64,000 nucleotides of DNA from NCBI GenBank assembly GCA_905221605.1, contig CAJNDS010002379.1, positions 627,501-691,500 of the forward strand, given 5' to 3'. The translations under genes and the position numbers were made by a program. Positions 10,243-19,195 of this stretch are shown here, piece after piece. Source of the stretch: Symbiodinium natans. Lineage: Eukaryota; Sar; Dinophyceae; Suessiales; Symbiodiniaceae. Within the stretch, counting starts at the first letter, position 1. Each line of letters starts with the position of its first letter. The notes beneath the pieces are model-generated. The model was not told where the DNA came from. It did no database searches and saw only the letters and a list, made by a program, of their open reading frames with translations.

Positions 10243-10549
10243 GGCATGCGCTTCGCCCCATGGAAACGATCCCTCCGTTCTCCCCTCCGCTTGCGTCCTT
10301 GGGGAGATCCAGCAATTCCCCGATTGATCCCTCGCGTTTAGGGTTCAGAAGGTCTAGGGTTTATGGCTATAGGGTTGAGGGCTAGGGTTTAGGGATTAGG
10401 GTTTGGGGTCTGTAGGGAGTTTGGGGGGGTCTTTTAGGGAGTAGGGCTAAGGGACGAGGACTGAACGAGGGATTATCGGGTTGAGGCCTGGGATGGCTTT
10501 TCTGACTCCCAACCCTAAACCCTAAACACTGAACCCTAAACCCTAAACC

Positions 10550-10605
10550 CAAAACCCCAAACCCTAAACCCTAAACCCTAAACCCTAAACCCTAAACCCT
10601 AAACC
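10550..10605 (-). repeat. CCCTAAA array
   Basis: About seven perfect heptamers after a run of CCCAAAA/CCCCAAA variants. Confidence 0.93.
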
Positions 10606-10624
10606 CCGAAATCTAAAAACCCCA

Positions 10625-10700
10625 AACCGCCTCCCGCAAGGAGAAGAAGACCAGGGCTAGCAGCGACACTGGGCCGAGGATGAACCTGGTGAGCTTTGGC
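10625..10700 (-). CDS. candidate exon encoding a membrane segment
   Basis: The minus-strand frame reads KLTRFILGPVSLLALVFFSL then RE: a basic residue followed by about 16 mostly hydrophobic residues, typical of a transmembrane helix. It lies between a TTTAGGG array (10703-10815) and CCCTAAA repeat. With the hydrophobic island at 11304-11396 it suggests a membrane protein read on the minus strand; linkage of the two is inference. Confidence 0.36.
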
Positions 10701-10702
10701 TG

Positions 10703-10815
10703 TTTAGGGTTTAGGGTTTAGGGTTTAGGGTTTAGGGTTTAGGGTTTAGGGTTTAGGGTTTAGGGTTTAGGGTTTAGGGTTTAGGGTTTAGGGTTTAGGG
10801 TTTAGGGTTTAGGGC
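10703..10815 (+). repeat. TTTAGGG array
   Basis: About 16 near-perfect heptamers, then about 150 bp of degenerate TTTTAGGG/TTTAGGG-like units to roughly 10970. Confidence 0.96.
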
Positions 10816-11020
10816 TTCAGGGTTCTTTTAGAGTTTTGGGTTTAGGGCTTTAGGGTTTCTAGGGTTTTTAGGTTTAGGGCTTCAGGGTTTGTAGGGTTTA
10901 GGGTTTAGGGTGTAGGGCTTTTGGGTTCAGGGTTTAGGGTTAGGGTCTAGGGCTTTCGGGTTAAGGGTTTTAGGGTACTCGGACACACGCCAAGAAGGGT
11001 CCAAGTACCCTTGTACTTAC

Positions 11021-11074
11021 GGTTCTCCCATTCTCTTGATCTTGCGCGTTGCTTCACGTTGTACCTTCTTCGTG
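11021..11074 (-). CDS. candidate 54-nt exon with consensus splice sites
   Basis: Minus strand: CTCAG at 11075-11079, a 54-nt island and then GTAAGT (complement at 11015-11020), a full consensus donor. One frame is basic and helical-looking, containing TKKVQREATRKIKRMGE; another is also open. These are among the best splice-site-like boundaries in the window. 54 nt is a multiple of three. Confidence 0.4.
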
Positions 11075-11223
11075 CTGAGGCGAGCAAAACTGGGGCTACC
11101 TTGTTTGTGCCTAGTTGGCTGCCAGTTTTGTTAGTTGAAATTTGGTTGCATTTGTTTTTTCAACCCTAAACCCTAAACCCTAAACCCTAAACCCTAAACC
11201 CTATACCCTAAACCCTAAACCCT

Positions 11224-11272
11224 AAACCCCAAACCCCAAACCCCAAACCCCAAACCCCAAACCCCAAAACTT
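11224..11272 (-). repeat. CCCCAAA variant array
   Basis: About six or seven CCCCAAA heptamers following about eight CCCTAAA heptamers (11163-11226), an abrupt switch of repeat type. Confidence 0.93.
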
Positions 11273-11303
11273 GCCAAGCTTGGGGGTTTTCCGGGCTTAA
11301 GGT

Positions 11304-11396
11304 TTAGACGAGAGGCGCAAGCACGATGCCCACGGCAATGCCGAAAAGCAGCAAGTTCCTCGGTTGGCACGAGAGGAAGGGGCGGCCCTTGGTTGC
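11304..11396 (-). CDS. candidate terminal exon, hydrophobic C-terminus
   Basis: The minus-strand frame runs through RPFLSCQPRNLLLFGIAVG then IVLAPLV and a TAA stop at 11304-11306. The last 15 or so residues are a strong hydrophobic segment, fitting a tail or final transmembrane helix. Upstream in gene sense TTAG precedes GC. No family recognised. Confidence 0.38.
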   Translation of the reverse strand, partial: ATKGRPFLSCQPRNLLLFGIAVGIVLAPLV

Positions 11397-11428
11397 CTAA
11401 GGGGGGCTGGGGGCGGCGGGGGGGAGGG

Positions 11429-11429
<1 letters not shown>

Positions 11430-11483
<54 letters not shown>
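11430..11483. repeat. 54-base homopolymer G
   Basis: Uninterrupted G54 inside a G-rich stretch from about 11400 to 11492. Exact length is uncertain in any assembly. Confidence 0.85.
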
Positions 11484-11848
11484 CGGGGAGGGACTAGGGT
11501 TTGTGTGCCCCAAATCCAGTTGTGTTCTGTGGGCTAACGAGTAGGCTAAACAATAAGCCCCCACAATACCGGCATCGTAAAGATCGCCTACACATGTTCA
11601 TCAAAAGGTAGGTTTAGGGTTCTTCAGGTCATGTGTGGCTTTGGTTAGTCATGTGGCTCGAAAAAGATGCGTAATCTTCCCGAAGCTGTGGCCGTCCCAA
11701 CCTATATGATTCCAAGCTTCAGGCCTAAACTTCTTGACTTGATTCAGGCTTCAAACTTGAATCAAACTTTCTCAAAGCCAAAACCTCCTTAGCCCTAAGC
11801 CCTGAAGGCTTCAATCTTTCAAAGCTATGGCCCGCTTGCAAGGCCTGC

Positions 11849-12014
11849 GTTGCTGAGTTCAAAGCCCCCAAACAGTGTAATCACATCTCCCTTGCATTAA
11901 ACGTGCCCCCCCCCCGCCATTAAAAAGACACTTTCCGGCAAAACCTGCCGAAACCGACCCCACCTTTAGGGGATTATAGTATCCCAACATGTAAAGTGTA
12001 CTCATTCAGCTACT
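11849..12014. mobile_element. MITE-like element, family E copy 1
   Basis: Left end GTTGCTGAGTTCAAAGCCCC, right end GTGTACTCATTCAGCTAC (inverted, imperfect). AGGGGATTATAGTATCCCAA is shared with copy 2 at 46431-46515, which is about half as long. The extra 80 bp here include a C10 tract. Confidence 0.65.
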
Positions 12015-12149
12015 AAGACGCACCCAAAACCACAAAGCTTAAACCCTAAACCCTGAACCCTAAACCCTACACTCCAGCCCCCCAAACAACCTTGACCTTT
12101 CCCACCTTAGAGCCCTAGGGTTTAGGGTCTCCACCCACCCACCCCACCC

Positions 12150-12680
12150 ACCTACCTACCGGTGAGCGTGCCTGGTTCCCTCGGATTGCGGCCCAACACC
12201 CACTGACTAATTAGGCGAGAAACCTGACACGTTCATAGTCATATTTTTGACTGCAATGACTTCTTGAATCACACTTCGCATTGCCTCAGGTCCAACGGTG
12301 TTCACGCCTGCCACGGCCTTTCGGATGACTGCCTTCGCGAGCCCTCCGTGCCTCTCGGTTTTACCGAGCATGTGGGGCGACTCGGTTGCGGCGAACCTGA
12401 TGTTCACCCACTTCTCCGTGAGATAGTTCACAAAGGCTCCTCTGTTATGAGTACCTCTGTCTAGCATCACGGTGTGCGGGAGGCCCGCCCAAGTCAACCA
12501 CCTCTGGAACGCTTCGAGGCACATTTCAGACGGGGGAGGTCCTTGGCTACCCTTTGTTACTTCCCTTAACAACTCAAGCTGCTGGAATCCTGTCGCAAGG
12601 TCCACGATGTTGAAACACTGATCGCGCCGGCGGTTGGGGTCTGTGGTCTCTGGGGCCCTCGGGGGGTGAATGTTACGTTC
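12150..12680 (-). pseudogene. Ty1/copia-like integrase core, frameshifted fragment
   Basis: The integrase of an LTR retroelement joins element cDNA to host DNA. On the minus strand an open frame runs from about 12680 at the repeat junction to a TAG at 12207. It carries the integrase catalytic residues in order: D in NIVDLATGFQQ, D in PHTVMLDRGTHN, and E in SPHMLGKTERHGG, with 34 residues between the second D and E, close to the usual DD35E spacing. Just after the GFSPN motif the frame stops, but the expected continuation QWVLGRNPREPG is present in another frame at about 12160-12205, so a small indel broke it. There is no reverse transcriptase, gag or LTR nearby. Both ends are cut by telomere-like repeat or a CCCA-rich tract. 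The family assignment (copia-like, as common in dinoflagellates) is from motif recognition. Confidence 0.85.
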
Positions 12681-12952
12681 AGGGTTTAGGGCTTGGGGTG
12701 TAGGGTGTAGGGTTTAGGGTTTAAGCTTATGGATTGTGTGCCAGGGCTGCCGCATTAGCCGCACAGTATATACGGCACGGCTTGATGCCGTTCTTAGCTA
12801 GCCCAAACTGAAGACATGAGCGGCTGACAAAACCCTGTGTTGATTGAATGTTGCACAACATGCTTGCTTGGCCCAGATCGATTTTCGAGGACTAAGAACT
12901 CCTACATACAGAGACTGACAGGAGCCTGACAGTAGCACTTTAGGATAAACCC

Positions 12953-13061
12953 AGACCCAGGAGTAACCTAGGAATAAAAAAGGGTGCCCTCTTGGTGTTC
13001 AGGGGACTATAGCAGAACCCCAACCCTACAAAACGGATACAAGGGCCTACTCCGGGTCCTA
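12953..13061. mobile_element. MITE-like element, family A copy 2
   Basis: Starts GACCCAGGAGTAACCTAGGA and ends GGGCCTACTCCGGGTCCTAG, the imperfect inverted repeat. It has the AAAAAAGGGTGCCC landmark. Confidence 0.75.
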
Positions 13062-13391
13062 GAACCCGTATCGGCTCTGCGTCGACAAAATTTGCCCCAT
13101 ACTCGGTCGTTAGGGTTCAGGCTTCTGGAGGGCGCGCTCCTGGTGTCTGGGGCCGAGTCTGGGTAGATAACTAGGATGGCCCGAAAAAAACCCTGTGAAA
13201 ATATACTCGTAAATATAGCCCCCTTGAACCCAATAAGCGGAACACAAAATGTCCCAAGGGCCTACCTAGTTTTGCAGACTCCTAAACCCTAAACCCCAAA
13301 GCCTTAATTCTAAACCCTAACCCCGAAACCCTAAACCCTGAACCCTGAACCCTAAACCCTAAACCCTAAACCCTAAACCCTAAACCCTAAA

Positions 13392-13492
13392 CCCTAACGA
13401 CGAGTGTCTCACGGATCGACACCGTGGCCGCGGAGCCTCCAGACAGGATCTCGCCGTAGACTTTGCCTGCCGGCTTAACCCCAACCCGCCGG
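13392..13492 (-). CDS. candidate exon
   Basis: The minus-strand frame reads VKPAGKVYGEILSGGSAATV and continues SIRETLVV: about 30 codons with a PAGKVYGEIL core preceded by GGCAG. Globular composition. Product unknown. Flanked on the plus strand by CCCTAAA (left) and degenerate TTTAGGG (right). Confidence 0.38.
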
Positions 13493-13648
13493 TTTAGGGT
13501 TAGGGGCAGGGTTTAGGGTTTATGGGTTTTTTGGGGTTTAGGGTTTGGGGTTTGGGGCTTGGGGCTTGGGATTTAGGGTTTACTGAAAGCCTGCATCTTA
13601 CCCAATCCAATTTTACGGCTTCGGTCTTTGTAAAAATGTTCTGCAATA

Positions 13649-13828
13649 CTTGGTAGCCCAGCGTTTTAATATGGGTACCCGTTTTGGGGTTGACTTCTGC
13701 ATAAGGGGGCCGTGAACCAGAAGAAGGGAAAAGAGTAAAACCCTAAAACCCTAAAACCCTAAAACCCTAAAACCCTAGAACCCTAAAACCCTAAAACCCT
13801 AAACCCTAATACCACTGGGCCTACCAAG
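13649..13828. mobile_element. MITE-like element, family B copy 2 with internal repeat block
   Basis: Ends CTTGGTAGCCCAG and CTGGGCCTACCAAG. A run of CCCTAAAA octamers (13737-13803) sits between GGGAAAAGAGTA and the right end, where other B copies have only about 20 bp. Confidence 0.78.
13737..13805 (-). repeat. CCCTAAAA (TTTTAGGG) octamer array
   Basis: About eight octamers. TTTTAGGG is the Chlamydomonas-type telomere unit; here it lies inside a MITE-like element and probably arose by variant amplification. Confidence 0.92.
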
Positions 13829-13907
13829 AATATAATCTCCAAAGCCCACACAAGCACGTAAGACTCTGGCTTGGTAATTAACTCAAACTCCTAAACCCTG
13901 ATATAGG

Positions 13908-13992
13908 GGCCCTTCATAAGTAGAACAGAGTTTTGGGGGTTATTGTAGCATAATCATAAAGGGACCCTAAGGGAATAATACTAGCAATTCTT
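13908..13992. mobile_element. interspersed repeat, family U copy 1
   Basis: Shares CAGAGTTTTGGGG.GTTATT, TATAAAGGGACCCTAAGGGAA-like and TTCCGAC landmarks, in order, with 20272-20352. No clear terminal inverted repeats seen. Confidence 0.55.
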
Positions 13993-14084
13993 CCGACACC
14001 TACATTATGCTGCCTCGGATGGCCCGCTTGAAGCCTCTGTCTCGACAAAGCTGGCGTGGAGAGTTTACTTCTGCTCCTTGTTTA

Positions 14085-14137
14085 GGGTTTAGGGTTTAGG
14101 GTTTAGGGTTTAGGGTTTAGGGTTTAGGGTTTAGGGC
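14085..14137 (+). repeat. TTTAGGG array
   Basis: About seven perfect heptamers. Confidence 0.95.
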
Positions 14138-14226
14138 AAACATCGTCTGCGACGGGCGCCTGAAGCACTCGTGCCCCCCTCTTCGCGTTGCAATTTGTCT
14201 TTGCCCCCTGGCCGGACAGGCCTTAA

Positions 14227-14358
14227 CTAAACCCTAAACCCTAAACCCTAAACCCTAAACCCTAAACCCTAAACCCTAAACCCTAAACCCTAAAACCCTA
14301 AAACCCTAAACCCTAAACCCTAAAACCCCAAAACCCTAAAACCCTAAAACCCTAAACC
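14227..14358 (-). repeat. CCCTAAA / CCCTAAAA mixed array
   Basis: Heptamers switch to octamers (CCCTAAAA, CCCCAAAA) from about 14290. Opposite orientation to the array about 90 bp to the left. Confidence 0.95.
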
Positions 14359-14359
14359 C

Positions 14360-14422
14360 CACATGATCTTGGCAAAGTCGACTTCGCGGCGTAAAACGTC
14401 TTCGCGCTCCGACAGGCCATCA
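14360..14422 (-). CDS. candidate exon
   Basis: The minus-strand frame reads NDGLSEREDVLRREVDFAKI, a strongly charged, helix-like stretch, open across the whole 63-bp island between two opposed telomere-like arrays. Product unknown. Confidence 0.38.
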
Positions 14423-14985
14423 TTTAGGGCTCAGGGTTTAGGGTTTAGGGTTTAGGGTTTAGGGTTTAGGGTTTAGGGTTTAGGGTTTAGGGTTTAGGGC
14501 TTATCGTCCCAGCAGCTCGACAGCATGTGCCCCGAAACGCTAGACCCAAAAAGGGCTTGGGTTTAGGGGCGCCGTGGTTTGGGACAGTAGGCCCAACAAC
14601 GGTTTAGGTAGAGGTTTAGCAGGGCATGAAACCAAAAGCCCCAACCCAAAACGATAATTATACTCTAAACCGAGAGCCCTATACCCTAAGTTCTAGACCG
14701 TGTACCCTAAACCCTAAACCGTATGCCCTATGCCCTAAAACCCAGACCCTAAACCCCAAACCGCCAATAATCCTAAGACCCAAACCCCAAACACTTAAAA
14801 AAAACACCCCAAACCCTGAACTCCAAACCCCAAACCCTGAACCCCAAAACCCTAAACCCTAAACTCCAAACCCCAAATCCTAGGACCCAAACCCCAAACC
14901 CAAAACCCAAGACCCTAAACTCTAAATCCCTAATCCCGAAATCCCGGAAAAAAAAAACCTAGAGCCTAAATCCCTAAACCCAAAC

Positions 14986-15003
14986 CCCCCCCCCCCCCCC
15001 CCC
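14986..15003. repeat. homopolymer C tract
   Basis: About 18 C within a long stretch of degenerate CCCTAAA/CCCCAAA/CCCTGAA units (14630-15030). The plus-strand frame through that stretch is only repeat translation. Confidence 0.85.
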
Positions 15004-15336
15004 AAAAAAAAGCCCTAAACCCCAAACCCTGGCCTCGGAATCGCAACTTGCGTGGCGGGAGCCATATGGATTCCCTGCGGCTTTGGCGAGGGGATCATGG
15101 TCTACCGCAGAGTAACCGATATATCCTGTGAAATGTAGGACAGGCTTTCGGGTTTAGGGTCTAGGGCTAGGGCTTTTAGGGCTTTTAGGGCTTTTAGGGT
15201 TTTTAGGGTTTAGGTTGTGGGGCTTAGGAATTTAACAAAGGAAAAGCTTAGGTTGCGGTAGGCTATACGGGTTGGTTTTGATTGAAATCGGATTAGGGTA
15301 TGGAGGTTAGGGGCGGAGAGGGAGGTAGAGGGAGGT

Positions 15337-15493
15337 AGGGTTTAGGGTTTAGGGTTTAGGGTTTAGGGTTTAGGGTTTAGGGTTTAGGGTTTAGGGTTTA
15401 GGGTTTAGGGTTTAGGGTTTAGGGTTTAGGGTTTAGGGTTTAGGGTTTAGGGTTTAGGGTTTAGGGTTTAGGGTTTAGGGTTTAGGGTTTAGT
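15337..15493 (+). repeat. pure TTTAGGG array, 157 bp
   Basis: About 22 heptamers with no interruption. Confidence 0.97.
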
Positions 15494-16115
15494 GTGCATT
15501 TTTCCGAGAGGGGATAACCCACGGAAGCAACTCAAACTTGGAACTCTACCTCAAACCCTAAACCCCAGATTCCCAACCCTAAACCAACCATCCTGAACCC
15601 TAAACGCTAAACCCTAAACCCTAAACCCTAAACCCTGAATCCTGAGGCCTTAACCCCGAGGCTCTTGGAGCCCCTGTACTCGGGAGTTGGGGTGGAAAGT
15701 GCCGGGACTTTTAGGGGTTCCAGTGATGTGGGGGGTTAGGGTTTAGGAGGTTTAGGGGTCTAGGGTTTGGGGCTAGGGTTTAGGATTTAGGGTTTAGGGC
15801 TCCAGTGATGTAGGGGTTTAGGGTTTAGGGGGTATAGGGGAGGGTTTTGGGGGTTTAGGCTTTCGGGGTTCTTAGGTCTGCGCCTCGATTCAAGGGCGGA
15901 AGGGTGAAAGGGTTTGAAGGTGTTAAGGGCTCAAGGGTTCAGGGTTTAAAGGATGGTCTATAAAGTTGATTGGCTCTTTCACCCTAAACCCTAAAACCCT
16001 GAAACCCTAAAACCCTTAACCCTAAAACCTAAACCCTAAACCCTGTTTTTGAATGTGGGACCCACGAGCTTCCATGTAATGGCTTTCTTGGGGAGACTTC
16101 AGACTTCAGAGGCTT

Positions 16116-16262
16116 TAGGGTTAGGGTTTAGGGTTTAGGGTTTAGGGTTTAGGGTTTAGGGTTTAGGGTTTAGGGTTTAGGGTTTAGGGTTTAGGGTTTA
16201 GGGTTTAGGGTTTAGGGTTTAGGGTTTAGGGTTTAGGGTTTAGGGTTTAGGGTTTAGGGTTT
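16116..16262 (+). repeat. pure TTTAGGG array, 147 bp
   Basis: About 20 heptamers with one 6-base unit at the left edge. Confidence 0.97.
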
Positions 16263-16365
16263 GGGAATGGATCCTTATAGCAATCACCATCTTCACACCC
16301 CCCACTCCCCCCTTCGGCATCAGTGAGCCAAGGGAACCCTACACCCTAAACCCTACAGGCCCTCT

Positions 16366-16450
16366 CAACCCTCTTGTTTTGAAACTCTCGTGCCTTAAGC
16401 CGCCAAAGAAGTCTCCCAAAACCTCCACGCCCGAAGCACCTAAGCTCCAT
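16366..16450 (-). CDS. candidate exon with a glycine-rich loop
   Basis: A minus-strand frame begins at an ATG (16448-16450) and reads MELRCFGRGGFGRLLWRLKA. G-R-G-G-F-G matches the GxGxxG pattern of a protein kinase nucleotide-binding loop (subdomain I), and the following basic stretch could lead to the kinase lysine. It is only about 28 codons, so kinase identity is a guess; other glycine-rich proteins fit too. Confidence 0.25.
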
Positions 16451-16747
16451 ACGACCCAACCCACCAAAAAAAGGACCGAACCTTTGAACCCGCTAAACCC
16501 TAAACCCTAAACCCTAAACCCTGAACCCTGAACCCTGAACCCTAAACCCTAAGCCTATACACCCTATAAATGTACCGTGCATTGGCCCGCCCCCCTCCCC
16601 TTGTTGCTTGAAACAGTCCGAAACTGTACAGCCCAAAGCAGCCCTGAGCCCTAACCAACCAACCTAAACCCAAAACCTAAACACCTCTCAACCTCCAACC
16701 CTAAACCCTAAACCCTAAACCCTAAACCCTAAACCCTAAACCCTAAA

Positions 16748-16842
16748 CCCTCGCCTTCGGAAGCCCGTGGTCTCTGCATAGAACTCCACGACGCGGCCGC
16801 CGCCCTCCTCGACCATCCTAAGTGGAGGACCGCGAAAAAGGA
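16748..16842 (-). CDS. candidate exon
   Basis: After TTAG the minus strand reads MVEEGGGRVVEFYAETTGFR, preceded by a G that completes AG|G. GC-rich island between CCCTAAA on the left and a 219-bp TTTAGGG array on the right. Product unknown. Confidence 0.37.
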
Positions 16843-16850
16843 GGCTAGGT

Positions 16851-17069
16851 AGGGTTTAGGGTTTAGGGTTTAGGGTTTAGGGTTTAGGGTTTAGGGTTTA
16901 GGGTTTAGGGTTTAGGGTTTAGGGTTTAGGGTTTAGGGTTTAGGGTTTAGGGTTTAGGGTTTAGGGTTTAGGGTTTAGGGTTAGGTTTAGGGTTTAGGGT
17001 TTAGGGTTTAGGGTTTAGGGTTTAGGGTTTAGGGTTTAGGGTTTAGGGTTTAGGGTTTAGGGTTTAGGT
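16851..17069 (+). repeat. longest TTTAGGG array, about 219 bp
   Basis: About 31 heptamers with a single shortened unit near 16981. It is the longest near-pure array in the window. Confidence 0.97.
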
Positions 17070-17119
17070 CTGAAGGTTTAGGGTTGAGGGTTTGGGATTT
17101 GGGAGTAGAGTTGGGATGT

Positions 17120-17148
17120 TTCCCCTAATACTAACAGTCCTGGATAGG
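17120..17148. mobile_element. solo family L terminus
   Basis: GGGATGTTTCCCCTAATACT followed by AACAGTCCTGG matches one end of the family L element at 917-1111. No partner end is present nearby. Confidence 0.5.
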
Positions 17149-17535
17149 GATTAGGTGTTAAGGGTTTAGAGTAAGGGGGACCCTCCCAACTCTAAACCCT
17201 TAACCCCTAAACCCTAAACCCTAAACCCTAAATCCTAACCCTAAACCCTACAAACCACGAAATCAAACCCTCATGGCCTGACAACCATGCCTAGAACCCT
17301 AAGGTTTATAAAGCCGACATCGGCCTGACATACCAAGCCCTCCACCCTAACCCTAAGCCCGAACGTTGGCTTGAGCAATTGTAAGGCGGCCCCTTTCAAT
17401 TTAGGGCACCCACAACGAGATCATCACTTGAGAACTCACCCCAAACCTTAAAACCCTAAAACCCTAAAACCCTAAACCCTAAACCCTAAACCCTGAACCC
17501 TAAACCCTAAACCCTAAAACCCTAAACGCTAAACC

Positions 17536-17640
17536 CTCCAACCTGGCAGTCGCCTCATCTTCTTCAGGTAAGCATCCTTGTGGGTGAACCCCCCCGCTGG
17601 GTTCCCATCAGTGCGCATAGTGCCCAGCCAGAGCTGGTGC
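17536..17640 (-). CDS. candidate exon, 34 codons
   Basis: The minus-strand frame reads HQLWLGTMRTDGNPAGGFTH then KDAYLKKMRRLPG, open across the whole island. Amphipathic, lysine-rich end. The plus strand has a GTAAGC at 17569-17574 but no comparable frame. One of the most protein-like islands. Family not recognised. Confidence 0.42.
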
Positions 17641-17929
17641 CTAAACCCCTAAGCCCTAGGGCTTTAGGGTTTCGGGCTTTTGAGAAAAGGGCTTTAGGGT
17701 TGCGGGTTTAAGCTATTCAAGACAGAAATATTAGTTCGGGTAGGCTGTACTTCCTCCAGAATTTAAACTCCAAGGGAAACTTGTTGGTCTCTATCTCAAC
17801 CTCATGTGTAAACCCACGCCTAGCCCCAAGTCCTCAACCCCCAAGTTCCAAAATCTCAAACCCCTAAACCCTCATTTTAGGGTTTAGGGTTTAGGGTTTA
17901 GGGTTTAGGGTTTAGGGTTTAGGGTAAAA

Positions 17930-18000
17930 CCCGACCCACGTAATCCACCAAAAGCGGCTCCCACTTTCCAGAAGTGATGCCGGGGGGATTTGCAACCTGC
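17930..18000 (-). CDS. candidate exon
   Basis: TGGCAG followed by a frame reading VANPPGITSGKWEPLLVDYV on the minus strand. The island starts right after a plus-strand TTTAGGG array (17878-17924). Product unknown. Confidence 0.37.
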
Positions 18001-18321
18001 CAGGGTGAAAGCGCATGGGGGTCTTATAGGACGGGTTCAGGATCACTGGGGTTTTGGGGTTGCAGAGGGTCTCTGGGGAAAATGGGGCTTCTGCAGAAGG
18101 CTTAGAGGGTTTAGGTCTTGCAGGGCATCTAGGGATGTAGTCCGTAGGGTGCGACAGGCTGCAGTCGGGTCTAGGGTTTCTGACCCTAAACCCTACACTA
18201 GGGTTTAGGGTTTAGGGGTAAGCCAAGGTTGCCTACCAACACACACTCCCCCTCCCTCCACCCCCAGCTTGCGATTTAGGGTCTAGGGGTTATAGGGTTT
18301 AAGGTTTAGGGTTTAGGGTTT

Positions 18322-18454
18322 AGGGGTAGCGCAATGTTGCGACTAATGCCCAGTGACTTTGAACTTTGCCAAAGGACTCTCCCTCGAAAAACTTCAAGGG
18401 CATCACCCACGTTCAGGCCCGCGATCTGGCCCGTGACATAAGTGGAGTCAATAC
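18322..18454 (-). CDS. candidate exon, about 44 codons
   Basis: The minus-strand frame reads IDSTYVTGQIAGLNVGDALE and continues VFRGRVLWQSSKSLGISRN. The glycine-containing turn and following hydrophobic run suggest a folded domain, but I cannot name it. Family I repeat DNA begins at 18455, so this frame abuts a mobile element. Confidence 0.4.
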
Positions 18455-18568
18455 TTGGCTGCTCTTAGCAGGGCAGCTATAAATTTAATTTTTAGCTGCC
18501 TTCTTAAGAAACCCAATAAACCCAAAAAGGCTAAAGATGTAAAGTTACAGTAAAGTACCACAAAGTCA
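18455..18568. mobile_element. interspersed repeat, family I copy 2
   Basis: Near-identical in order and sequence to 8291-8405, including AAAGTTACAGTAAAGTACCA. Immediately followed by family B copy 3, so elements cluster here. Confidence 0.65.
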
Positions 18569-18579
18569 ATAAAGGGATG

Positions 18580-18692
18580 CTTGGTAACCCAGTAGCCATA
18601 TCATAATAAGGGCACCCTTTTTGGGGCTGGCTATTTTATGAGGGAACCCATAACCAAAAGAAAGCATGAAGGGTACCACGGGGCTACCAAGG
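18580..18692. mobile_element. MITE-like element, family B copy 3
   Basis: Left end CTTGGTAACCCAGTAGCC, right end GGGGCTACCAAGG. Interior TAATAAGGGCACCC, GGCTGGCTATTTTATGAGGG. Confidence 0.78.
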
Positions 18693-18778
18693 GTAACCAG
18701 AGGCCCTGAGGACCGAGAAGGACCGAGCAGCCTGTGCAAGGCGGACCCGCATTGCTTGCCGTGGTCGAAGACAACCCC

Positions 18779-18899
18779 TGAATCCTAAACCCTAAACCGT
18801 AACCCTAAACCCTAAACCCTAAACCCTAAACCCTAAACCCTAAACCCTAAACCCTAAACCCTAAACCCTAAACCCTAAACCCTAAACCCTAAACCCTAG
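18779..18899 (-). repeat. CCCTAAA array, about 120 bp
   Basis: About 16 near-perfect heptamers. Confidence 0.96.
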
Positions 18900-18949
18900 C
18901 CCTAAGAGACAGAAAGGGTTCAGGGTTTAGGGCTTTAGGGTTTAGGGCA

Positions 18950-19035
18950 TACAATAATCAGGGCAACTTCTTTGCGTTGGGTACTTACAAGGGAACCCAG
19001 AACCAAAAGGGTAAGGGGTACCACTGGGCTACCAA
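18950..19035. mobile_element. family B copy 4, left end missing
   Basis: Retains AATCAGGGCAACTTC, GGGTACTTACAAGGGAACCC and the right end CCACTGGGCTACCAA. The left terminus is replaced by degenerate TTTAGGG repeat. Confidence 0.65.
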
Positions 19036-19141
19036 AAAAACTCCTAAACCCTAAGCCATAAGCCCTAAGCCCTAAGCCCTAAGCCCTAAGCCCTAAGCCC
19101 TAAGCCCTAAACCCTAAAACCCTACACGTACCCTCATGCCA

Positions 19142-19195
19142 AGCCTCGGCGTCCGGCAACCACGCCACTGGACCCAGGGCCGTCAGTGGTGGCGC
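19142..19195 (-). CDS. candidate 54-nt exon with GTACGT donor
   Basis: Minus strand: CCCAG at 19196-19200, then a frame reading APPLTALGPVAWLPDAEAWH, then GTACGT (complement at 19136-19141). Same length (54 nt) as the island at 11021-11074. The acceptor and donor signals make it one of the better candidates. Product unknown. Confidence 0.4.

Noticed and set aside
14626-14862. Plus-strand frame of about 78 codons rich in NPKPQTLNP
   Set aside because: Translation of degenerate CCCTAAA/CCCCAAA repeat.
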